Shown here: in pieces, positions 33,119-43,494 of the stretch
Layout of the letters: each line of letters starts with the position of its first letter
How positions within the stretch are numbered: the first letter of the stretch is position 1
Assembly: GCF_019740335.1 (NCBI RefSeq)
Contig: NZ_JAHXZS010000008.1
Location: 62,001 to 126,000, forward strand
Length of the DNA: 64,000 nucleotides
Direction: 5' to 3'
Source of the DNA: Alteraquisediminimonas sediminicola
GTDB taxonomy: Bacteria > Pseudomonadota > Alphaproteobacteria > Sphingomonadales > Sphingomonadaceae
Position numbers and translations under genes: made by a program
The notes under the pieces: model-generated
Told to the model about the DNA's origin: nothing
Databases searched by the model: none
Seen by the model: only the letters and a program-made list of their open reading frames with translations

Positions 33119-35473
33119 ATGTCTATCAACACAGCGCGTCTTTGCGTCAGCACTCTGGCGCTGCTTGCGACAACCAATCTGGTAAGTCCTGCATATGCGC
33201 AGGAAATTGTCGATGACACTGCCGCCAGCGACGATATTGTCGTCACGGCGCAAAAGCGTTCGGAAAGCGTACAGCGCGTGCCGATTTCCATCGCGGCCTT
33301 CAATAACGCTGCGCTGACCAAGGCGAATGTCTCTAATATTCTCGATCTAGGTCGGATCGCCACCAATTTCCAAACCGTGCGCTCATCCAACACCGGCTCG
33401 ACCCGCATCGGTATTCGTGGTGTCGGATCTCTGGCGAATACGCTGATTGAACCCAGCGTCGCGGTCTTCCTCGATGGCGTCTATGTGCCCCGTTCAGCCT
33501 CGGTGCTGGGCGCCTTTCTCGACATGGAGGGTGTCGAAGTACTGCGCGGCCCGCAAGGCACGCTGTTCGGTCGTAACGCGAGCGTTGGCGCGCTTTCGCT
33601 GCGCAGCGCACTTCCACGTCACGAACTCTCTGGCGAAGTGACCGGGGAACTGGGTTCATTCGACCGCTACAAATTGTCTGGCAACTTCAATATGCCGCTG
33701 GGCGAAAATGTCTCGATGCGCATGGCTGGCATGGGGCAATGGTTCAAGGGGGCATGGAAGAATCGGCTCGATGGCAAGCGTTACGGCGGATCGGACGATG
33801 TCGCGTTCCGTGGCACGGTCAAGGCCGATCTCGGCAATCTCGAATGGATTGTGCGGGCCGACTACACCAAGCTCGACGGTGACGGGGTCGCCAATTTCGA
33901 CTTCGACCCCAATTCCGTCAGCCCGGCGCGGCTTGCCTTCATCAAGGCCAATTTCAACGGCGGACCGGACACCAATCTCAACGATCGCTATATGAACCAA
34001 TATATGGCCACCGGGATGGAGGACAAGAATTGGGGCGTATCGAGCACCGCTTCGCTCGATATCGGCGGGTCGACACTCAAGCTGATCAACAGCTATCGCG
34101 TCTGGACCAACGACCAGCTTGATGGGGACATCATCTTTTTCCCGGTCTCGTTGGTCGATCGCACCAGCCTCTTCGATTCGAAGAGCCACAATCACGAATT
34201 GCAGTTTATTTCGCCCGAAAAGGAATGGCTCGGCGGCATGTTCGACATGGTCGCGGGCGTCCATTATTTTCAGGAAGACTTCAAGATCGGCGAACGGCTC
34301 GGTCTCGGCACTAGCTTTTGCGGCGTGCTTGTCCCGGCAGGTGCGGCGCGCACCGCGTGCAACACCTATTATGCGACCAACAACGGCCGGAGCGCAACCG
34401 TGCAGGACGTATTCCAGAATGCGAAAAGCATAGCCGTCTATGGGCAGGGCAACATCCATATTGCCGACCAATTGACACTGACTGTGGGTGGTCGCTGGAC
34501 CAGCGACAAGAAGCACGGCCGCTTTGCACAGGCATCCAGCCCTTTCACCCAGACCCTGCGCGCGACCGAAGCACTTGTCTTCCCCGGGCTCAAGGATGAT
34601 CGCTTTACCTATCGCATCGGCCTCAACTACAAGCCCAGCGACGATGTAATGATCTTCGCCACACACTCGACCGGATACAAATCGGGCGGCTATAACTCGG
34701 GTGGCGGCACGCCTTCTTTGTCCACCTTCGATTCTTCGGGCAATCTGATTTTGACCCGGCGCATTTTCGACCGTGAAACGGTGAAGAATTATGAAATGGG
34801 TATCAAGTCGAGCTGGCTCGACCGCGCGCTCAAGGCAAATCTCACCCTGTTCCGTATGGACATCGCTGGTTTTCAGGACCGTGCATTTGACGGTGTCAGT
34901 TTCGTGATCAGAAATGCGGGCAGCCTGAGGCAGCAAGGCTTCGAATTCGACCTGACCATGGCACCGACCCGCAACTTCTCGGTCAACGGATCGTTTGCAT
35001 ATCTCGACTCCGAGTTCACCGATTACATTAACGGCGCCAATCTTCCCGGATTGACCGGCACCCAGAACCTCACCGGCAGGCCCAACACCTTCTCGCCGAA
35101 ATGGTCGGGGAATATTGCAGTCGATTGGTCTGGTGATATCGGATCCAGCGGCATGAGCTGGGCGATCAACGGCAATATGTCGTTCATCTCTGACCAATAT
35201 ATCGGCACCGCGCTTGATGCCAATCCGCAGACGCTCGCCGATGGTTATGTCCTGATGGGTACGCGCCTGACGCTCAACGGACCGGACAATCGCTGGGCGG
35301 TTTCCGTGTTTGGCCGCAATCTGGGCAACAAGCATTATCGCCCGCTGGCGGTCTATCAACCACTGGGCGCAGCTCTTGGCCTCAACAACACGGTATTCTC
35401 AGGAAGCAGCCCCAACCGCATACAGGCCAGCGAACCGCGCACTTGGGGCGCGTCAGCGACATTCCGCTTCTGA
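33119..35473 (+). CDS. TonB-dependent outer-membrane receptor
   Basis: A 784-residue receptor. A signal peptide ends at SPAYAQ, followed by the TonB box region DDIVVTAQKR, a plug domain (IGIRGVGS, VFLDGVYVPR, VEVLRGPQGTLFGRN) and a C-terminal barrel ending in a terminal phenylalanine (SATFRF). GGGAGG lies before the ATG. Sphingomonads use such receptors to import aromatic and other organic substrates, so it probably brings in the substrate of this operon. A candidate AraC box precedes it. Confidence 0.92.
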   Translation: MSINTARLCVSTLALLATTNLVSPAYAQEIVDDTAASDDIVVTAQKRSESVQRVPISIAAFNNAALTKANVSNILDLGRIATNFQTVRSSNTGSTRIGIRGVGSLANTLIEPSVAVFLDGVYVPRSASVLGAFLDMEGVEVLRGPQGTLFGRNASVGALSLRSALPRHELSGEVTGELGSFDRYKLSGNFNMPLGENVSMRMAGMGQWFKGAWKNRLDGKRYGGSDDVAFRGTVKADLGNLEWIVRADYTKLDGDGVANFDFDPNSVSPARLAFIKANFNGGPDTNLNDRYMNQYMATGMEDKNWGVSSTASLDIGGSTLKLINSYRVWTNDQLDGDIIFFPVSLVDRTSLFDSKSHNHELQFISPEKEWLGGMFDMVAGVHYFQEDFKIGERLGLGTSFCGVLVPAGAARTACNTYYATNNGRSATVQDVFQNAKSIAVYGQGNIHIADQLTLTVGGRWTSDKKHGRFAQASSPFTQTLRATEALVFPGLKDDRFTYRIGLNYKPSDDVMIFATHSTGYKSGGYNSGGGTPSLSTFDSSGNLILTRRIFDRETVKNYEMGIKSSWLDRALKANLTLFRMDIAGFQDRAFDGVSFVIRNAGSLRQQGFEFDLTMAPTRNFSVNGSFAYLDSEFTDYINGANLPGLTGTQNLTGRPNTFSPKWSGNIAVDWSGDIGSSGMSWAINGNMSFISDQYIGTALDANPQTLADGYVLMGTRLTLNGPDNRWAVSVFGRNLGNKHYRPLAVYQPLGAALGLNNTVFSGSSPNRIQASEPRTWGASATFRF

Positions 35474-35555
35474 TCGCCTGAATTCATTCGAGAGGGGCAC
35501 CTCCCGGCGCGCGTTCCGCGCCGCCGGGAGAGTTGCGCCCAACAAGGAGCAACCG

Positions 35556-37163
35556 ATGCGCGGACTTATGCAGGACTGGTCGCTTACCGTCGATCGCATC
35601 ATCGATCATGCTGCACGCGTTCACGCCACGCGTGAGGTGATCACTCGTCGCACGGATGGCACGATCCACCGGACTGATTATGCGACGATCCGCCACAGGG
35701 CGAAGCGGGTTTCTGCAGCGCTCCGAAAAATCGGAATTGGCCTTGGCGATCGGGTCGCGACACTGGCTTGGAACAGTGAGCGACACATGGAATGCTGGTA
35801 TGGTGCAATGGGGATCGGTGCCGTGCTGCACACCCTCAACCCGCGCCTCCACCCCGATCAACTCGCCTGGATATCGCATGACGCTGGCAGCCGGATTCTG
35901 ATCCTCGATACCAGCTTTATCGGCCTGATCGAAACCGTGCGCGAGCAACTGCCGTTCGAGCACTACATCGTCATCGCCGATGCGCAGACGCTTCCGGACA
36001 ACAGCCTTGATGCAATGCCCTATGAGGAATGGATCGCAGGTGCGGACGATGCGCCCGAATGGGGCGGCTTCGACGAAAAAACGGCCTGCGGCCTGTGCTA
36101 CACATCAGGGACCACGGGCAATCCCAAAGGCGTGCTCTATTCGCACCGCTCAAACGTGCTCGTTTCGCTCATGGCCTTGGGCAAGGGCGCGCTGGGCATC
36201 GCACCGGACGATATCGTCATGCCGATTGTGCCGATGTTCCATGCCAATGCCTGGGCGCTTGCCTTTGCCGCGCCGGCGGCGGGCGCCAAGCTGGTTATGC
36301 CAGGTGGTCAGCTTGACGGTGCCTCGGTTTTCGAACTGCTCGACAAGGAGCGCGTCACCTTTGCGGCGGCAGTGCCAACGGTCTGGCTGTCATTGCTCCA
36401 TCACCTGCGCCAGCACGGGCTGGCACTACCATGGCTGAGGCGTGTCGTGATTGGGGGAGCCGCCCTGCCCGTGGCGATCCTGCGTGCTTTTGAAGAAGAT
36501 TATGACGTCGAGGTGGTGCACGCGTGGGGCATGACCGAAACCTCGCCTATCGGCACCATCGGGGGCGTCCCGGCGGCACTCGCCCAAGCCGATGAGGCAA
36601 CGCATGTCGCGCAGCAGCTCAAGCAGGGGCGCCCGCCGTTCGGGGTCGAATTGCGGATTACCGACGAGAATGGCCGCGACCTGCCTTGGGATGGCGCATC
36701 GCCCGGTCGGCTGATGGTACGAGGATTTGCCGTTGCCGGGGCCTATTTCAATGGGGCAGGCGGCGAAATTCTCGATGAACATGGTTTTTTCGACACGGGC
36801 GACATGGCCACCATCGACACGCATGGCACAATGCAAATCACCGATCGCGCCAAGGACGTCATTAAATCCGGCGGCGAGTGGATCAGTTCGATCGAGATCG
36901 AAAATATCACATTGTCGCATCCCGCCATCGCCAACGCTGCTGCTATCGGCGTGCCGCATCCCAAATGGGATGAAAGGCCGCTTCTAGTTGTCGAGTTGCG
37001 CTCCGGACATTCTATCGGTGCAGACGAACTGCGCGCTCATCTTGATGGCCGGATCGCCCGCTGGTGGATGCCTGACGAATATGTGTTTCTCAATGCGATC
37101 CCACTGGGCGCGACTGGCAAGGTGAACAAGGCTGCGCTGCGCAAAATAATACGCAACCGCTGA
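35556..37163 (+). CDS. AMP-forming acyl-CoA synthetase
   Basis: A 535-residue adenylate-forming ligase. The P-loop-like motif is CYTSGTTGNPKGV, the adenine-binding motif is HAWGMTETSP, and the hinge and catalytic lysine region is DVIKSGGEWISS, with the final lysine in ATGKVNKAALR. I start at the ATG at 35556 with AAGGAG 7 bases upstream; the frame is open further upstream but that part overlaps the receptor gene. It activates a carboxylic acid to its CoA ester. Its closest family is the medium- and long-chain fatty acid ligases that include DmdB. Confidence 0.9.
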   Translation: MRGLMQDWSLTVDRIIDHAARVHATREVITRRTDGTIHRTDYATIRHRAKRVSAALRKIGIGLGDRVATLAWNSERHMECWYGAMGIGAVLHTLNPRLHPDQLAWISHDAGSRILILDTSFIGLIETVREQLPFEHYIVIADAQTLPDNSLDAMPYEEWIAGADDAPEWGGFDEKTACGLCYTSGTTGNPKGVLYSHRSNVLVSLMALGKGALGIAPDDIVMPIVPMFHANAWALAFAAPAAGAKLVMPGGQLDGASVFELLDKERVTFAAAVPTVWLSLLHHLRQHGLALPWLRRVVIGGAALPVAILRAFEEDYDVEVVHAWGMTETSPIGTIGGVPAALAQADEATHVAQQLKQGRPPFGVELRITDENGRDLPWDGASPGRLMVRGFAVAGAYFNGAGGEILDEHGFFDTGDMATIDTHGTMQITDRAKDVIKSGGEWISSIEIENITLSHPAIANAAAIGVPHPKWDERPLLVVELRSGHSIGADELRAHLDGRIARWWMPDEYVFLNAIPLGATGKVNKAALRKIIRNR

Positions 37164-37176
37164 AGGAACGGAAAGA

Positions 37177-38919
37177 ATGACATACCGACCCGTAACCCGC
37201 GAACAGGTTTTCGCACTCGAAGTGAGCGCGGGAATCGATGAACTGGCGCAATGCGATTATTTCTCCGCTGCCAGCCCCGACATGGTCAAAGCCATTGTCG
37301 AGGGCGCGGGACAGTTCGCACAGGGGGAATTCGCCCCGCTCAACCGAATTGGAGATGTTGAGGGCGCACGCTTGCTGGACGGCAAGGTCTGTTTGCCTGA
37401 TGGCTATTTTGATGCCTATCGTGCATTCGTGGCACAGGGCTGGAATTCGATTTTCGGCCCTGTGGAATTTGGTGGGCAGGACCTGCCCTTCAGCCTCGCA
37501 GTGGCAGCGTTAGAAAGCCTCGGCACCGCAAACCTCGCCATGGCCATGATACCGAATTTGACACTGGGCGCGATGGAAGCCCTGCACATGCACGGTAATG
37601 ATGCGCAGAAGGCGCTCTACCTCCCGAAATTGATAAGCGGCAAATGGTCGGGCACCATGAATCTGACCGAACCGCATGCAGGTTCTGATGTCGGGGCGCT
37701 GCGCACCACCGCGACACCCATCGCCGAAGGTCCGGACGCGGGGAAATATCTCATCAAGGGCACGAAGATATTCATTTCCTGGGGTGACCACGAACTCGCG
37801 GAAAACATCATCCATCTGGTTTTGGCGCGGCTTCCCGGCGCACCCGCCGGTTCGCGCGGGATCAGCCTGTTTGTCGTCCCGCGCTATCGTCCGACACCGG
37901 ATGGCCGCCCCGGCTCGCTGAACGATGTTAAAGCCGTCAGTCTGGAGCACAAGCTCGGGTTGCGCGCATCGCCCACCTGCGTAATGAGCTACGGAGATAA
38001 TGACGCCTGTGTGGGGGAGTTGGTCGGGGCCGAGAACGAGGGCCTCAAATGCATGTTCACCATGATGAATTCGGCGCGGATCACAGTCGCCGCGCAAGGC
38101 GTGATGATCGCGGAGGCGGCGCAGCAGAAGGCGGCGGCCTATGCCCGGGAACGCATCCAGTCGGCCCGCGCTGGATCGGCAGACAAAAACCCCGTGCCAA
38201 TCGTGCAGCACCCCGATGTGCGGCGAATGTTGCTCCGGATGCGCGCGCTGACAGAGGGCGCGCGCGCCTTGCTCTACCACACCTGTGGTCAGGTTGACCG
38301 CGCGGCGCTGAATGAGGAAAACGCCCGCTTGCGCGCCGATCTGCTCGTCCCTCTCGCCAAATCATGGTGCACCGATATTTCCTGTGAGGTCGCAGGGCTT
38401 GGCGTTCAGGTGCATGGCGGCATGGGCTTCATCGAAGAAACTGGTGCCGCACAATATTGGCGCGACGCCCGCATCTTGCCCATTTATGAAGGCACAAACG
38501 GCATTCAGGCCGCCGATCTTGTTAATCGCAAGCTCGTCGTCGATGGCGGGGCGGCGCTGGCGGCGCTGATGGCGGATATCGAACGCGATGCGCACGACAG
38601 TCCTGAATTGGCTGGACTGGCCCGCGATTGCGCTCAGGTCGCCAAATGGATGCTGGACAGGCCGGACATTGATGATCGTCTTGCCGGTTCGGTTGCCTTC
38701 TGCACCATGTGCGCGGTGGCGGTCGCCGGATGGCAATTGCTTCGTCAGGCGGAAGTTGCGGGCAAGTCGGGTGGGGTGCTGTCGCGGACCAAGCCTGCAA
38801 TTGCCCGTTATTTCATAGAGCATATCGTGCCTGAAGCGCGCGGCCTCATGCAATCATCGCAGGCCGGCGCGGAACTGCTTTACGCGCTCAGCGACGAGGA
38901 ATTGACCGATGAGAACTGA
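37177..38919 (+). CDS. Acyl-CoA dehydrogenase (long, DmdC-like form)
   Basis: A 580-residue flavoprotein, about 200 residues longer than classical acyl-CoA dehydrogenases, as in the DmdC branch. FAD and substrate motifs include [16 protein letters not shown] and [14 protein letters not shown]. The catalytic base is E438 in [10 protein letters not shown]. It forms the alpha,beta double bond of the CoA ester made by the preceding ligase. The pair DmdB-like ligase plus DmdC-like dehydrogenase is also used for methylmercaptopropionate, but family likeness alone does not show that substrate. Its end overlaps the next frame by 11 bases. Confidence 0.9.
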   Translation: MTYRPVTREQVFALEVSAGIDELAQCDYFSAASPDMVKAIVEGAGQFAQGEFAPLNRIGDVEGARLLDGKVCLPDGYFDAYRAFVAQGWNSIFGPVEFGGQDLPFSLAVAALESLGTANLAMAMIPNLTLGAMEALHMHGNDAQKALYLPKLISGKWSGTMNLTEPHAGSDVGALRTTATPIAEGPDAGKYLIKGTKIFISWGDHELAENIIHLVLARLPGAPAGSRGISLFVVPRYRPTPDGRPGSLNDVKAVSLEHKLGLRASPTCVMSYGDNDACVGELVGAENEGLKCMFTMMNSARITVAAQGVMIAEAAQQKAAAYARERIQSARAGSADKNPVPIVQHPDVRRMLLRMRALTEGARALLYHTCGQVDRAALNEENARLRADLLVPLAKSWCTDISCEVAGLGVQVHGGMGFIEETGAAQYWRDARILPIYEGTNGIQAADLVNRKLVVDGGAALAALMADIERDAHDSPELAGLARDCAQVAKWMLDRPDIDDRLAGSVAFCTMCAVAVAGWQLLRQAEVAGKSGGVLSRTKPAIARYFIEHIVPEARGLMQSSQAGAELLYALSDEELTDEN

Positions 38920-39124
38920 GGCGGGTCTGTTCAATTTCGATGGCAAGGTGGCGATCGTCACGGGATCGTCACGGAGCATCGGTCGCGCCATTGCCGAGAC
39001 ATTCGCCGCCGCTGGCGAGCGCGTGGCGATCTCCAGTCGCAAGCAGGACTCCTGCGAGGCGGCCTATGTCAATGGCCAGTCGATCGTCGTGGTTGTCGGC
39101 GCCACCGTGCGGGGAACCTTATGA
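38909..39124 (+). pseudogene. SDR remnant with the middle deleted
   Basis: A 71-codon frame joins the first 50 residues of an SDR (nucleotide loop [20 protein letters not shown], then [11 protein letters not shown]) directly to a C-terminal piece ([21 protein letters not shown]), which in full-length SDRs reads ASYVNGQxIVVDGGA. About 170-190 residues, including the NNAG and the YxxxK catalytic site, are missing. The reading frame and the ATG/stop overlaps with both neighbours are kept, so it may still couple translation. The usual DGG has become VVG. It has no enzymatic function. Confidence 0.75.
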
Positions 39125-39918
39125 GCGGAAGGTTCGCGAGAAAAAGCGTTGTCATCACCGGTGCCGGATCGGGCATCGGGCGGGCGGTGGCGCATCTATT
39201 TGCCAGCGAGGGCGCCCATGTGATCGCCTTTGATCGCAATGAAAGCGTGCATGAAACCGCCGCCGCCCATGACTCCATCCATGCCGTGATCGGGGATGCG
39301 GGAAGCGAGGCCGATGTGGCCGCGATGATCGCGTGCGCAACCGAGCGCCATGGCGGCATTGACATATTGTGCGCCAATGCCGGGATCAGCGGCGGCATGG
39401 CAGGTCTGTTCGATCAGGCTGCAAGCGACTGGGAGGCTGTGCTGCGCGTCAATCTGATCGGGGCCTTTCTGGCGATCCGCTTCGGTGCGCGTGCCATGCT
39501 CGATGCCCAAAGGCCCGGTGCCATCATTTGCACTGCCTCTGTTGCTGGCTTGCGCGCAGGTGCCGGTGGACCGGCCTATTCCGCATCCAAGGCCGGTGTC
39601 GTTAATCTGGTGCAAACCGCTGCGCAGCAGCTCAGCGGTACGGGCATCCGGATCAATGCCGTCTGCCCCGGCCTGATAGAGACGGGCATGACAGGGGCGC
39701 TTTTTGACTCTGCGCGGGCGAAGGGCCGGGAAGATATGATTGGTCAGCTCAACCCGCTGCGCCGGGGCGGTGAGTCTTGCGAAATCGCTAGGGCAATCGC
39801 CTTCCTTGCTTCTGACGAGGCGAGCTATGTCAACGGCCATGCACTGGTGGTGGATGGCGGCCTTTCAAGCTCGCTTCCCTTCGCCAAGCCCCGCGCCCTT
39901 GGCGAATCATCATTTTGA
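39121..39918 (+). CDS. SDR family oxidoreductase
   Basis: A 265-residue complete short-chain dehydrogenase. Nucleotide loop [17 protein letters not shown]-type strand reading CANAGISGG, serine in TASVAG and catalytic YSASK. The C-terminal [16 protein letters not shown] is intact. It probably oxidises the 3-hydroxyacyl intermediate (or its equivalent) before thiolytic cleavage. The ATG overlaps the stop of the SDR remnant (ATGA). The remnant and this gene differ too much to be simple copies. Confidence 0.88.
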   Translation: MSGRFARKSVVITGAGSGIGRAVAHLFASEGAHVIAFDRNESVHETAAAHDSIHAVIGDAGSEADVAAMIACATERHGGIDILCANAGISGGMAGLFDQAASDWEAVLRVNLIGAFLAIRFGARAMLDAQRPGAIICTASVAGLRAGAGGPAYSASKAGVVNLVQTAAQQLSGTGIRINAVCPGLIETGMTGALFDSARAKGREDMIGQLNPLRRGGESCEIARAIAFLASDEASYVNGHALVVDGGLSSSLPFAKPRALGESSF

Positions 39919-40031
39919 CTCGCTGCTAGGCTTTGGTCTCCCCGCTGCATTGGGCAATTTCTATCGGCTAGCAGTGCATGGCGTGAATACCGTTCACCGG
40001 AATACCTACAAACCAAGCTTGGAGAAGAAAA

Positions 40032-41204
40032 ATGCGTGACGCCGTGATCATATCCACCGCACGGACACCTATTGGCCGCGCTTTTCGCGGGGCGTTCAAT
40101 GCTACGCCGCCTGCGACACTGGCGGCCCATGCCATTCGCGCGGCTATCGAACGCGCCGGGCTGGAAGGCGGCGAAATTGATGATCTGGTCTTTGGTGCCG
40201 CGCTGCCGCAGGGTGGGCAACACACCATCGGCCGAACTGCAGCCCTGCGTGCGGGACTTCCCGTCACGGTCGCAGGCATGACTATGGATCGCCAGTGCGC
40301 TTCGGGCCTGATGGCGATCGCTACCGCCGCAAAGCAGGTTCTGGTCGACCGGATGGACATCGTGGTGGCAGGTGGGGTGGAGTCGATTTCGCAGGTCCAG
40401 ACAGACGCCCTGCGCATCGATCCGGACCCGCAATTACTGGCAATGGTGCCGGATATCTACATGCCGATGCTGCAAACAGCCGAAATCGTGGCAAATCGTT
40501 ACGGAATCCGGCGTGATCGGCAGGACGCTTATGCGCTTCAGTCGCAAAGGAGAACGGCTGCCGCGCAGGCAGCAGGAGCATTTGATGAAGAGTTGGTCGC
40601 GGTTGCGACCTCCATGACGGTCATCGACCGGCAAAACGGAGAGGCTTCGCAACGCGAAGTGATGGTCACGCGGGATGAAGGCAACCGACCAGAAACCACC
40701 GCCGAAGGGCTGGCTGCGTTGAAGCCTGTGGTTGAAGGTGGGTCTATTACCGCTGGCAATGCGTCCCAGCTATCCGATGGCGCTTCGGCCTGTGTCGTGA
40801 TGGAAGGGGCGATGGCGGCAAGACGTGGCCTTGCCCCGATTGGTCGCTATCTGGGCATGGCTGTGGCAGGCACCGAACCTGACGAAATGGGTATCGGGCC
40901 CGTTTTTGCCGTTCCAAAGCTCCTCAAACGTTTCGGCCTTGGGATCGAGGACATCGGCCTTTGGGAATTGAACGAAGCGTTCGCGGTTCAACTGCTCTAT
41001 TGTCAGGACAGGCTTGGCATTCCTGATGATCGGCTCAACGTCAACGGCGGCGCCATTTCGGTCGGCCACCCCTATGGCATGTCAGGCGCGCGTCTGGTCG
41101 GCCATGTCCTGATCGAAGGAAAGCGCCGAGGCGCACGCTATGTCGTCGTAACCATGTGCATCGGGGGTGGCATGGGAGCTGCCGGACTTTTTGAAGTGTT
41201 ATAG
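40032..41204 (+). CDS. Thiolase (acetyl-CoA acyltransferase)
   Basis: A 390-residue thiolase. The nucleophile is C89 in [10 protein letters not shown], the histidine is H346 in [10 protein letters not shown], and the second cysteine is C376 in TMCIGGGMG, so the catalytic triad is complete. It cleaves a 3-ketoacyl-CoA with CoA to release acetyl- or propionyl-CoA. GGAG precedes the ATG. It is the last gene of the long plus-strand operon, followed by a strong hairpin. Confidence 0.92.
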   Translation: MRDAVIISTARTPIGRAFRGAFNATPPATLAAHAIRAAIERAGLEGGEIDDLVFGAALPQGGQHTIGRTAALRAGLPVTVAGMTMDRQCASGLMAIATAAKQVLVDRMDIVVAGGVESISQVQTDALRIDPDPQLLAMVPDIYMPMLQTAEIVANRYGIRRDRQDAYALQSQRRTAAAQAAGAFDEELVAVATSMTVIDRQNGEASQREVMVTRDEGNRPETTAEGLAALKPVVEGGSITAGNASQLSDGASACVVMEGAMAARRGLAPIGRYLGMAVAGTEPDEMGIGPVFAVPKLLKRFGLGIEDIGLWELNEAFAVQLLYCQDRLGIPDDRLNVNGGAISVGHPYGMSGARLVGHVLIEGKRRGARYVVVTMCIGGGMGAAGLFEVL

Positions 41205-41372
41205 GCGGAGAGAAATTAGAAAATCCAATCACAGGCTCGCCCTCGATCTTGCCAGTCAGGCGGATATATCGTGAAGCGCTGCATCCCGCACCGTATCTAC
41301 AGGGCCGAATTCGGGCACGATGCTGGAGAAAAATTATACACGGTTCAATATTTTAACTCCCATTAAAGCGGA

Positions 41373-41406
41373 GAGGCTCGCAACAAGAACACCCGTTGCG
41401 AGCCTC
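41373..41406. terminator. 12-base-stem hairpin between convergent genes
   Basis: GAGGCTCGCAAC (41373-41384) pairs perfectly with GTTGCGAGCCTC (41395-41406) around a 10-base loop. It sits between the thiolase stop (41204) and the convergent SDR stop (41417), as expected for a bidirectional terminator. Confidence 0.7.
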
Positions 41407-41416
41407 CCATTGACTG

Positions 41417-42103
41417 TTACCAAGGGTGGGTTTCGCCATTCCATTTCAGGAAATCGCCGCTGCGTTCAATCGTCCAGTCAGCCGTGACCTTACGGATGCC
41501 GATTGCGCTTTCTACTGTGGTGATTTCGGCGTCAGGGCCGCCCATGTCGGTCTGCACCCAGCCTGGATGGACGAGGCCGATGATGATGCCGCGATCCTTG
41601 AGATCAAGAGCCGCCGAACGCATCACGCGGTTGAGACCGGCCTTTGCCGCAACATAGGCATAATAGCCGCCATAGGGCCAGGTCGACGCCGCGAGCTGGC
41701 TTGAGAAGTTGATCACCTTCGCACCGGCCTGCATGCGCGGCAGAAATGCCTGCATCACGCGCAGCGGCCCCATGACCATGATATTGAGCGCATCCTGCCA
41801 AGCCGCCCAGTCAGACGAACCGAGTTCCAGTTCCGGCTCGGTCGGACCAGTGACCCCAGCCACATTGAGCAGCACATCGATATTATCGGTGCCAGTGCTG
41901 GCAGCACCAGCCTTCACCGATTCGTCACTACCGACGTCCAAATCATGGATCGTGACCTTGCCGCCCGAAGCAGCCGCCACTGCGTTCAACGCCTCAGATG
42001 GGGTGCGGCAGAGGGCAAAAACGCGATCGCCATTGGCGGCATACTGACGTACAAGTTCAAGTCCGATACCGCGTGCGGCACCGGTAATTGCGATATTGGC
42101 CAT
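41417..42103 (-). CDS. SDR family oxidoreductase (C-factor-like)
   Basis: A 228-residue SDR with loop TGAARGIGLELVRQYA, the substituted NVAG strand (LLNVAGVTGP), serine in NFSSQLA and catalytic YAYVAAK. The overall form resembles the C-factor/CsgA branch. AAGGAG precedes the ATG at 42103. The C-terminus (SGDFLKWNGETHPW) matches the common ending of this branch. It may act on a ketone or alcohol from the nearby Rieske pathway. The neighbouring TetR gene is on the same strand upstream. Confidence 0.85.
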   Translation of the reverse strand: MANIAITGAARGIGLELVRQYAANGDRVFALCRTPSEALNAVAAASGGKVTIHDLDVGSDESVKAGAASTGTDNIDVLLNVAGVTGPTEPELELGSSDWAAWQDALNIMVMGPLRVMQAFLPRMQAGAKVINFSSQLAASTWPYGGYYAYVAAKAGLNRVMRSAALDLKDRGIIIGLVHPGWVQTDMGGPDAEITTVESAIGIRKVTADWTIERSGDFLKWNGETHPW

Positions 42104-42283
42104 GGGGCATTCTCCTTGCTGATAGTTATAAGGGTTAAGCCGATCTCACTGGGGTAGAGTTTGAGATCTAAAATGGTACGAACATACTGTAATATTATGG
42201 GAAAGCATAAGACTGCCCATGTGCGTAAACTTCGCAACATGAGCAGATGATGCACGCATCGCGCTGGAAACCCAGCCACATCA

Positions 42284-42946
42284 TCAATTTTCATTGCCCA
42301 AAAACAGGAATGAAATGGTGGATTTCAGGCTGTATTCGAGATGGTTGGCGAGCTGGTCTCCATCAATGCGTCCAATCGCCAGATCATTCACCAAGGCATA
42401 GCCCGTGTTGGCGAATTGATGCTGCGCCATTTCAAGGTCGCCCGCCCGCAATATGTGACTGTCTGCGACCATGAGATCGACCGCCAGTCTCAGATGCCGC
42501 AAGCCGATATCATGCAGGCGGTGATAGGTCGCAGAATCGGATTTTTCCGAGAAATATAAATGCGCGATCGCCCCTGACCAGCGGGGATTCTGCCCCAGCT
42601 CAAGCGCGATGCGGCGCACGGCGCGCAATATGCCCGCCATCGTGCTTTCGTCTTCTTCCCCCATCCGACCGATCAGATCTTGCTGGTACTTCTCTACCAA
42701 TTTGGAAAGGAGCTGGTTCTTGGATTTGAACAGATTGTAGACCGTCATCTCCGTTACCCCGGCGGCCTTGCTGATCTCCACCATCGTCACCGCCCCGATG
42801 CCGTGCGCGGAGATCAGCGCATAGGCAGCATCAAGCACGCGCAACGGCGTGGCACTGCCGCGCGACCGCACAGTCTTCACGGTGGGCTTTAAGGCTGGCT
42901 TCACGGTGGGCTTCATAGCGGGAACATTCATTGAATCAGTCGGCAT
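42284..42946 (-). CDS. TetR-family transcriptional regulator
   Basis: A 220-residue repressor-type protein with a basic N-terminal tail (PTVKPALKPTVKTVRSRGS) and the TetR helix-turn-helix (VTMVEISKAAGVTEMTVYNLFKSKNQLLSKL). The C-terminal ligand domain is not recognisable further. It is divergent from the SnoaL/VOC/Rieske operon at 43068, whose promoter region contains ATTAT-x8-ATAAT (43002-43019), a candidate operator. The tail has a threefold repeat of a lysine-proline-threonine-valine pattern, which is unusual. Confidence 0.85.
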   Translation of the reverse strand: MPTDSMNVPAMKPTVKPALKPTVKTVRSRGSATPLRVLDAAYALISAHGIGAVTMVEISKAAGVTEMTVYNLFKSKNQLLSKLVEKYQQDLIGRMGEEDESTMAGILRAVRRIALELGQNPRWSGAIAHLYFSEKSDSATYHRLHDIGLRHLRLAVDLMVADSHILRAGDLEMAQHQFANTGYALVNDLAIGRIDGDQLANHLEYSLKSTISFLFLGNEN

Positions 42947-43001
42947 CGGCGCTCCTTAACAACCTCCTAGCCAAAGTAGCAGCATCGTACCGCTAGCCGT
43001 T

Positions 43002-43019
43002 ATTATAGTCTACCATAAT
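43002..43019. promoter_or_regulatory. Weak inverted repeat in the TetR/Rieske promoter region
   Basis: ATTAT at 43002-43006 and ATAAT at 43015-43019 flank eight bases in the divergent promoter of the TetR gene and the SnoaL-like pseudogene. The arms are short and AT-rich, so support is weak. Confidence 0.25.
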
Positions 43020-43067
43020 TAAGGATGGCGCCGCAGTGAAACAGCGCATCACAATGGAGAGGTTGTC

Positions 43068-43469
43068 ATGAGTGAATGGGAAGACCGGGTTGCCATCAAT
43101 GATGTGCTGGCACGTTATGCCGATGGCGTAAATCGTCGCGATGTCGACCTGTAGGCATCGTCTTGGGACGAGGATGGCGAATGGTTCCTCTTTGGCCCCG
43201 ACCCTGTCAAAGGCCGCGATAACATTGCATCCACTTGGAAAGAGGCGATTGCCGGCTATCCTTTTGTCGTGATGTTCGCATCCCAGGGCGAAGTGGTGAT
43301 CGAGGGCGATCACGCGCGTGGCATTTCCTATACCAATGAAGTGGCGCGTACCGGCGATGGCACCGAATTGCGCGTCACCGGCACCTATGAAGACCGCTAT
43401 ATCCGCCGCAATGGCCGCTGGGGCTTTTCGTTCCGCAAATTTACCCAATTGCACAGTCAGACCATTTGA
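43068..43469 (+). pseudogene. SnoaL-like gene broken by one nonsense codon
   Basis: From the ATG at 43068 (GGAGAGG upstream) the frame reads MSEWEDRVAINDVLARYADG and on to RRDVDL, meets TAG at 43152-43154 (codon 29), then continues ASSWDEDGEWFLFG through to GRWGFSFRKFTQLHSQTI and a TGA at 43467. Relatives have tryptophan at this position (DLWASTW), so a single TGG to TAG change explains the stop. Everything else is intact for 133 codons. It heads the VOC-Rieske operon. Restart downstream, readthrough or recent inactivation are all possible. Confidence 0.85.
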
Positions 43470-43494
43470 TCTGCTAATGCCCGCAGGAGGGATC

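Noticed and set aside
33656-35359. A 567-codon minus-strand frame opposite the TonB receptor
   Set aside because: Composition is that of an antisense shadow; the plus-strand frame has signal peptide, plug and barrel motifs.
35310-35555. N-terminal extension of the acyl-CoA ligase
   Set aside because: It overlaps the receptor gene and lacks family likeness; the ATG at 35556 has a clear ribosome-binding site.
33119-41204. Assignment of the ligase and dehydrogenase as DmdB and DmdC of DMSP demethylation
   Set aside because: Family resemblance is real, but there is no DmdA or DmdD-like gene nearby, and these enzymes also serve general beta-oxidation.
41205-41372. Possible gene debris after the thiolase (minus-strand pieces such as RYIRLTGKIEGEPVIGFSNF)
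   Set aside because: The pieces are short, in different frames and match no family I can name; too weak to list as a pseudogene.
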